NCBI RefSeq assembly: GCF_001039355.2 | Contig: NW_019775713.1 | Coordinates: 46,540 to 66,615, forward strand | Direction of reading: 5' to 3' | From: Lingula anatina | Lineage: Eukaryota > Brachiopoda > Lingulata > Lingulida > Lingulidae | Length of the DNA stretch: 20,076 bases | In this document: positions 10,601 through 19,600 of the stretch, piece after piece | Numbering within the stretch: position 1 is the first letter of the stretch | Layout: every line of letters starts with the position of its first letter | Made by a program: the position numbers and the translations under genes | The notes under the pieces: generated by a model | What the model saw: only the letters and a program-made list of their open reading frames with translations | What the model was told of the DNA's origin: nothing | Databases searched by the model: none

Positions 10601-13600
10601 CACTTTTTTCAGCATTTATACAATACCGATAACACGATAAGTAGAAAACCGTTTTACCTTTTGGCTTGAAACTTACAGAACTGATAAATATTCATAATAC
10701 GCAGGACAAGTTCGAAAATCAGCATGATCGGGCCATTTATATTGAAGTTATGCAGTTTTTTCACTTTTTTCAACATTTATGCAATACCTATAACACATTT
10801 TAAGCAAAAATGATTGGCCAATTGTCTTGAAATACACAGTAGTGATCAGTGTTACTAAAATACAGATTAAGTTTTGAAAATAGGCTTGATCAGTAAAGGT
10901 TTGGTGAAGTAATGCCTTTTTTTTGCATATAAGTGTTTTTTCCTCAAATTTAATTCTCAGACATGTTAACAGTCTCATTTTTGAACTAATTAGATATGTT
11001 AAGTTGTTCTTTTGACATTTTCTGCATCTTAACAACATAGTTAGTTGATTATATAAAAATGATGGTAAACCTGTTATTGTGCATTGTGTAATAAAGTGTC
11101 AAAAATGGAAAAGATCATATCTTTACAGTTTGTCAGATTCAACCATTCACTATGTTCAGAATCTCAGAATGGAGCAAGTTGGACATTTATAATTGTTCTG
11201 TTGATATCTTTGCTTTGACAACATATTTTTTATTGATCATATAAAAATGACAGTAAATTGATTATTTTGCTTTATGTAAAAAAGGTGTTGAAAATGGAAA
11301 TAAACTCTTTCAATACAGTTTTCTCTTGTTTACATTTTGGGATTTTCAAAGTATGACTCTGAGCTCTATGGGCTAGTCACATTTTCTGAATATCCATGAT
11401 ACTTTTATTATTAAAAAATTTATGGTTATTATGCTGTTAAGCATTGTGTAATATTGCATCAAAATTGAACAAAACCCTATTCTGGGCACTGCCTCCATAG
11501 TGGTGGTGAAAGGAAAACCATGTCACTTGCTCTTCTCACACTTACAGGAAAGAAACATAGGACTGAAATACAGCTTCAGTTGAAAAATTGTCTCATTAAT
11601 AGTTAATTGTTTGGAAGTAATACAGGTTTTTTGTGAAAATTTTTATCTTTCACATGTTGCAATTTTCAATGTGGGACTTAGAGCTCCCTTGGGCATGAAG
11701 CCCAGTGGTAATCAAATTTTCTTAATGTCCATGTTTTTAATAGTAGATATTTTAAAATTGGTGGTATTTAATTAGTTAATCATTATGTAATGTTGCATCA
11801 AAATTGACAAAAAAACCTACTTTGTGCTCTGCCACCATTAATATTATGTAAAGTGTTACTTTCTATTTTTTTTAACTATTCTTACAAGAATGATTCTTAG
11901 GATTGACATACAGCTCATATTAGAAAACCAGCTCTATTGCATTATCATTTTTATTAAATTTATGCATTTTTTGTGAAATTTTCATTTTTCTCATTTTTGC
12001 ACGTTCTAATTGTAAACTTGAACTTGATGGGCCTGGGGCCGGTTTCACAAAGCAGTAGTTAGTTAGTTAGCAATCGGTAGTTAGCCCCTCGCTAGTTATG
12101 AGTGCCGTTTCACGAAGCAATCGCTAGTTCCCTTGCTCGTTATTGTCTCGTTGTTGCCGTGGATATTTAACGACTGGTCAGACCAGTCGCTAACTCTAGA
12201 GTTTCATCGAACGCATGCGTAATGAGTGAAATAAAAAGGTTGCTTAGTTACCGTTGTCTGTCGTTTGTCTTTGTATCCAATATGGCGGCTACCTTTCTTG
12301 CTATCCGTACCGCCAGACGGCAACGTAGACTACGACGTTTTCATGAAAGGCAGAATCTATTATAATATACATACGATGATGCAATTTACGAGAGGTTGCG
12401 CCTAGCTGTGACAAAAAGAGCGGCAAAAAGGTGGTGGAGATCCTTTACGACGACCTCAAAGCAGACGTTCTTCTGCATTTCCAGCCACCAAAAATTGGAG
12501 AGTTAGTGCTTTCGTAACACTTTTACGCAAGAGTTCCACTTCCGGCAGATGGTTTCGAGACTACGGTGAGTAACGAGAGAACTAGCTACCGAACTTTACA
12601 ACTGAACTTAGCGATAAGTTAACTACTGCTTCGTGAAACACCCCTCGAAAATCGCTAAGTTTGCTCGTTAGCGAGGTAGTTCAGTAGTTAGTTGTTCTAA
12701 CTAACTACTGCTTTGTGAAACCGGCCCCTGAAGCTTTATGCTTTTACTTTCAACAGTGTTACTTGTTGTGCATAATTAAAATTTGATGTTGACTGTGCAG
12801 TTAAACATAATGTATTTTTGCATCAGAATTGGCAGTCTCCTGTTTTTGTGCATTATTGTTTTCTGCTTTTCTTAAGGTGTGACTTATGGGCCTAAAGACC
12901 TTTGATAGACAAATTTGTGTGGTCAGTCTGTAAATTCCCCTTGGGTATTCACTAGGCAAATTTCAGTGCTATAAACTCATTTGCCTAATTAAGTGGCCAT
13001 TAAATGAAATTTCATAAAGCACACTTGTTGATATTTCCCTGTAAACTCCCAAAGGTTAAGCTCTCTGCTAGATAACATAGTGTCCATAATAAGGAAGTAG
13101 TGAATAGCAGCTTCATTGGAATTATATTTTTGTTTTCTTTTTAATTTTTTCTCCAACACTGGCATTTTTAAGATGTGATTTTTAACTCCCATCCACCTGA
13201 GGCTCTGGACGTTTTCAGTATTTCCACATAAGCAGTTGTATTGGTTTTTATGTCTTTAAACATGCTGTAATATTATTTTATGCACTGTCATCATTTTTCA
13301 TATATTGGGACTTTCATCATGTGAATTTGAACTCTCATGGTCCTGAAACTGTAATCTTATTGAAGGGGTGGATTGAGACCATCTTCTGGGTCTTCCGGAA
13401 GACAGTCAGGTTTTCAAGTTTATATTTACGGGTTTCTGTTGAAAGACAATCAAAATGGAGGATGGATCAACATAGATACTTTGGAATACTGTCAGAAAAT
13501 ATCTCTGGGTCCGCTCCTGTTATTGACCATGTTACCTGTTGTGCATGATTAAAATTCAGTGTTGATTGACTGTGCTATTATAAGCATCATTTATAATTGC

Positions 13601-16600
13601 ATCAAAATTGACAAAATGACCTATTTTGCATCTTTATTTTCTGTTTTTTTTTTTTTTTTGTACATTTGACAGCTTTGCTGCCTTGTTAATCTTTCCATAT
13701 TGTGTAATTTTGAATATTTTATAACAGTAATGCATGTCCACCTCGAAGTCAGGTAATGAGATTGAGCAAACCAGGAAGTGACTGTTCTAAAAAACTTAAA
13801 GCAGATTTGAGAGTTATAGTATAAATGATTAAAATGTATGCAACTGTGGTTCCTGTCTGAATTCTTTGTGTAATTCTTCTTTCAAGGTGCTACAAAATCT
13901 GGAGCAGTACTACCACCAGCTGTCTATATTCCAAATGAAGGTAAGTTTTTTTGTCAGCAGTATGTCATTTGATACCATTTGAAGGAATATTGTTTAAAAT
14001 GGAGACAGCTTAAATTTGTGCTTATAGAAATTCAATGAAAGGTGATGTTTCTACTTTAGCTGGAAGGTTCCTGAAAATGAGTTTTGATCCTTATCTTTGT
14101 TAAAATTTATGCACTATATTTCAGACTTTCTGTCAGAAGATCCTTTCCAACCAAATTGGTCAAGGCTGTCCAGAGCTGACAATCACCTCTGGTCAAGACA
14201 GGCTTCACCAGCAGATGTCAGCACTGGTCATCCATGCCATGGTGATATACTCAGTGAAATGTACCACAAACAGGCAAAGAGGAATACTTGAACCATTCCT
14301 GAAAATGTTCCAAAAGCCACAGGATATGAAAGTTAGTATGTGTGGTGCACGCTAATTGCAGTGTTCTTTGATTCAAAATTTGTTATATGTAATTTTTGTA
14401 TTACAGTATGGTACTAATTGCAGTTACCATGTAACAAGAGTAAGAGAAAATTTGAATGTTTTATTTTTAAAACATCTTATTATTATAATAATTAGAAGTA
14501 TGCCAAGAAAAATGAAATACATACTTACAGAAATATTGATATCTATGATGATTAAAGGTATATATGTACAATTACAATAAATAGCAAACAAAGCAAACCT
14601 ATCCAGCATAGTTATTTATATTCTTATATAGATGAATGATTCTTATTTATGTCACAATGTTATTTTGTCCTACAGAATCAATTATAAATTGACCAAGCCT
14701 ATAGGATTTTCAAGTCTCAAAGAGTTATTGTTAAACATGTATTGAAAATGAAGGAAAACATTTGGAATTAATTCTAAAAATGTGTTAAGTCAATAAAGTG
14801 TGTACAGTGGGCAATATCACATAGAACAGGTTTTGAATGTACCAAAGTCTGTGGTTCCTGCCAGGGTTATGCCACTAGAGGGTTTAAGCACAGGTACACA
14901 AGTGTTTCTTTCACTTATTTATATCAAGGTTGTTATTGCTGCTAATTTTTTCTCAACCTAGACTTCCTATTTCCCTACAATGCCACAAGATGAACTGAGT
15001 GAAATAAGAGAAGCAGTCCATAGTGGGAGGACAGGGGGACAGGCAGATACACTGTGGGGTTAGCTTTCATGATTTTTTTAAAATTTATTAGGGCAGTGAA
15101 TGTATTAAAAGAATAAAAAAATTAAAGGTGTAAGAGTGTGCAAATTAAAGTGAGTATTTGTAGGAACTGTCAGATCTAATTGAAGCTCATCTATCTTATT
15201 TATTGTTATTGCAGTTTGTCCTAATGGACACCCATATGTCATTGGAGATGTAAGTATAGGTGATTTCTTTGCCTTTTTAAAATGAATTTTTTTCATCTGT
15301 TGTTTATATGTACATGCAGCTTTTGTATGAAAATAATTTGATATTTCTTGTTTAAGCTCATGCTTAGTATAATATTGTGATCATGATATTTATTTAACAG
15401 AAATAATAAGCATTTGTCAAATTTTACTCATTTTTCTTAGTGTGGGAACCCTTCAGTGGAGGCTCAGTGTAAAACTTGTGGAGTAATTATAGGGGGAAGA
15501 GGTCACAATCCAGCCCAAGGAAATGTCAGAGCAAGAGGGTAAGTCACGTCATATGTATTTGGTAAGGATGTTAGTATTAGGAGATAAATTGTCAATGAGT
15601 AAAAAGAAAAAAGTAATGAATGTGGTGACATAAGATAGGCGCCCACAGTAAACATGTTTGTCAGACTATTTTATGTACAGACAGATGTGCCTGTACATAA
15701 AAGCTGTAACTTGCATCTGTTGGCATTGTCTCAGTGTGCACTTTCAAAGATAACACAATAAATTGAAAACTTTTTGTCTTAAAACTTATGGAAATGATGA
15801 GGATTCATTAAATCAGCTTAATAGACAATTTAGTTCTACAAAAATCTTAAAGTTATGCTGTTTTTTCTGCATATGAAATGCTATATGCAATACAGATAAC
15901 ACTTTTCAAGAAAAAAATGAAAGGTACATTGTCTTCAAACTTTCAGGAGTGATCAATATGACTTTAAGTATATTCAAAATAAAAATCGGTTTAAACAGAC
16001 TATTTTTCTTGAAGATATTTTTTAAAACATATATTATACTTAATGCAATACACATACCACATTCCATAAAAACCATCTGACCCATTGTCTTCAAATTTGC
16101 AAGGCTGATGAATATTTTGATACAGCTCGAGTTTGAAAACCAGATTTTTTTCTTTGAAGTTATACATTTTCATTGCCATCAAAGGAAAACTATGCTACTT
16201 ATTATTTTGTAAGAATTATTCTTAGGATTGATATAATTTATGCTTTTTTTTTTCATTTTCATTTTACTCGTTCTAGCTTTTCCAATCTATGAATTTGAAC
16301 TCTCATTAGCCTGAAGCTTCATGTTAGATACAAATTCCTAATATCCATGTAACCATTGTGCACAATTAAAATTTGGTGCCCATCTTTCTATAAAGCATAA
16401 TGTATTATTGCATAAAAATTGACAAAATAACCTATTTTGTGCATCATTGTTTTCTGCAATTTGTCTGTAAATTTGACAGCTTTGCTTCCTTATTTTCATG
16501 TTAATTTTTGTTGAGTTCTCTGTGGATTATCAAGGGCATTTTCTTTTACTATAAGTTTTTTGGGGATAGCTGATTCCTTTGTTGGAATTGGAACAAAAAA

Positions 16601-19600
16601 TAAATTATTAACACCAAAATTCACTTGATTATATTTTGCTATGCAAAATTGATTTTTTTGTTCAGGTCACAGCCTTTCTGTAGCAACATCTAATGTTTTA
16701 ATTACAGGCATATAGTGTCTGATCATAAAATTGACCATGCACTAAAATTGCATCAAATTTGACAAAATAACCTATTTTGATCATCATTATTTGCTTTTAT
16801 GTCTGTTCATTTTACAGCTTTGCTGCTTGTTATGAACAGACTCAGTGAATTTCTGTGTAGATTCTGTTCATTTTGTCTGTCTGTTATGGCTGGTGCTGCC
16901 ACCATGCAATACATCTGGTATATGTGTATGTGCTTGTATATGTTATAATAAAACAATGGGAGTGACTTTTTATGTACAGACACAGATATGTCTGTACATA
17001 TAGCCATCACCTGCGTCTGTCGTCGCCGTTGCCGTGCACTTTTACAGATAACACAATAAGTGGAAAACTGTTTTTTCTTTTGGTTTGAAACTTACAGAAT
17101 TGATGAATATTCATAATACGCAGGTCAAGTTCAAAAATCAGCATGATCGGGTTATTTTTAGGAAAGTTATGCTGTTTTTTTTTTCACTTTTTTCAGCATA
17201 TTTGCAGTGCCGATAACACAATAAGCGGAAAACCATTTTACCTTTTGGCTTGAAACTTACAGAACTGATGAATATTCGATTATTTTGTTTTATGTAAAAA
17301 AGGTGTTGAAAATGGAAATAAACTCTATTCAATACAGTTTTCTCTTGTTTAGATTTTGGGATTTTCAAAGTGTGACTCTGAACTCTATGGGCTAGTCACA
17401 TTTTCTGAATATTCATGATAGTTTTGTTTTATCATTAAAAAACTGATGGTTATTATGCTGTTTTGTGTAATATTGCATCAAAATTGAACAAAACTATTTT
17501 GGGCACTGCCTCTGTATTGACCGTGAAAGGAAAACCATGTCACTTGCTCTTTTCACACTTAAAGGAAAGAAACATAGGACTGAAATACAGCTTCAGTTGG
17601 AAAATCTGTCTCATTAGTTAATTTTCTGGAAGTTAAAAGTTTTTTTGTGAAAATTTTTATCTTTCACATACTGGAATTTTCTATGTGGGACCTAGAGCTC
17701 CCTTGGGCATGAAGCCCAGTGGTAATCAAATGTTCTTAATGTCCATGTTTTTAATAGCAGTTTTTTAAAAATTGGTGGTATTTATACAGTTAATCATTAC
17801 GTAATGTTGCATCAAAATTGACAAAAAACCTACTTTGTGCACTGCCACCATTAACGTTATGGAAAGAACTGTTACTTTCTATTTTTTCAACTAGTCTTAC
17901 AAGAATGATTCTTAGGATTGACATACAGCTCATATTAGAAAACCAGCTCTATTGGATTATCATTTTTATTAAATTTTTGCATTTTTTGTGAAATTTTCAT
18001 TTTTCTCATTCTGGCACTTTCTTACTATAAACTTGAACTCTGATGGGCCTGAAGCCTTATGCTTTTACTTTCATCGGTGTTACCTGTTGTGCATAATTAA
18101 AATTTGATGTTGACTGTGCAGTTACATAATGTATGATTGCATCAGAATTGGTAGTCTCCTATTTTGTGCATTATTGTTTTGCGCTTTTCTTAAGATGTGA
18201 CTTATGGGCCTGAAGACCTTTGAGAGGGTCAGTCTGTAAATTTCCCTTGGTTATCACTAGGCTAAGTTCAGAGTTATAAAGTCATTTGCCTAATTAATAG
18301 GAAATTAAATGAGATTACATAAAGCACACTTGTTGCTATTCCCTGTAAACTCCAAAAGGTAAAGCACTCTAGGAAGCAGTGATAATTATGCAGGTAATTT
18401 TGTTTAATATTGCAAATTAGTTTATATATATATCAAACTAAATGATTAATATATATCAAACTGAAAGATTAAAAGTTTGAATAGCAGCTTTATTGGAATT
18501 ATATTTACATCTGCCAAGGAGGTTATGGTCTCCCGTTTGTCTGTCATCAACATAACTCAAAAAGTTATGGACCGATTTTGATGAAATTTTCAGGAAATGT
18601 CAGAAGTGGGCCAAGGAACAGATGATTAGTTTTTCATGGTGATCCAGATCAAAAATCAATAATAATCAAAAATTGCTGCCTTGGCAGAGGTCTGCGCTCT
18701 CTGGGTGCTTTTCTAGTTTTGTTATGTTTTCCTTTTTAATTTTTTCTCAAACACTGGTATTTGTGACTCTTAACTCCCATCTGTCTGAGGCTCTGCACAT
18801 TTTAGATATTTCCACATCAGCAGTTGTTTTGGTTTTTATGTCTTTAAACATTATGTAATATTATTTTATGCACTGTCATCATTTTTCAAATATTGGGACT
18901 TTCATCATGTGAATTTGAACTCTCATGGTCCTGAAACTGTAATCATATTGAAGGGGTGGATTGAGACCATCTTCTGGGTCTTCCAGAAGATGGTCAGGTT
19001 TTTAAGATTATATTGACCGGTATCTATTTTTTTCTCTTGGAAGACTATCAAAATGGAGGATGGATCAACATAGATACTTTGGAATACTGTCAGAAAATAT
19101 CTCTGGGTCCGCTCCTGTTATTGACCATGTTACCTGTTGTGCATGATTAAAATTCAGTGTTGAATGACAGTTCTATTATAATCATTATTTATTATTGCAT
19201 CAAAATTGACAAAATGATCTATTTTGCATCTTTATGTTCTGTTTTTGTCTGTACATTTGACAGATTTGCTGCCTTGTTCTGTTAAATATTTTTAAACTTA
19301 ACAGCTTTGCCATCAAGTCATACTTCTTAAAAATCAGCAGTCATTGTTCATGAAATGGATGTATCATTTTTTTTCTAATGTTCTGTCATGTACTTGTAAT
19401 AGTTCTAAGCACCTACAGTAATAAAAAGAAACATTGGATATATTTTTCATTTGAGTGATATTCTGTTTTGCACACAATTAATCCTTTTTTTCCAGAGATG
19501 ACCAGACACAACCTGGACACATTCTTGGCTATGCCAGCACCAGAAATACAACTTCAGAACCAATGAGAGGAATCAGTGCAGTGCAAGCTGCTATCTTGAG

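Larger units (their letters stand above)
10228..13687 (+). repeat. Long copy A of an unidentified dispersed repeat family, with nested insertion
   Basis: It begins with the palindromic block atgtacagacacagatgtgt and ends tttgacagctttgctgcctt. From 11257 onward it is nearly collinear with copy B (17278-19278) at high identity judged by eye. It holds a tandem array of a 161-nt unit (about 10305-10920) and the foldback element 12036-12727, which copy B lacks. Related internal units recur at intervals of about 330-340 nt, marked by gcatcaaaattga-type sequence at 11455, 11794 and 12820. No conserved open frame is present. It occupies almost all of intron 19 and could be a non-autonomous DNA transposon or a satellite-derived element. 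Confidence 0.85.
16968..19278 (+). repeat. Long copy B of the dispersed repeat, direct orientation to copy A
   Basis: The 5' end atgtacagacacagatatgt with following tctgtaca forms a hairpin. The 3' end is gtctgtacatttgacag. The first ten bases, atgtacagac, are the inverse of gtctgtacat at 19247-19256, so the element may have short terminal inverted repeats. Relative to copy A it lacks the foldback element and about 960 nt between 17277 and 17278, and it carries a Helitron-like insertion (18510-18716) and an AT-rich insertion (about 18373-18480). A stem of 12 perfect pairs (18965-18976 with 18984-18995) is intact here and degraded in copy A. It has no conserved coding frame. Confidence 0.85.

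Noticed and set aside
10305-10920. CRISPR-like array
   Set aside because: The 161-nt units are continuous tandem copies without short repeats and unique spacers, and the genome is eukaryotic.
10748-11038. 96-codon minus-strand open frame
   Set aside because: It lies in the AT-rich repeat, is lysine/leucine-rich without domain motifs, and is not conserved in the other copies.
13321-13548. 75-codon plus-strand open frame inside the dispersed repeat
   Set aside because: The paralogous copy near 18908 has a stop in the same frame, so the frame is not under constraint.
14097-14291. 64-codon plus-strand open frame overlapping exon 21
   Set aside because: The RNF213-like match and the phases of exons 20 and 22 need the other frame (starting at 14125). 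This one only shares the DNA.
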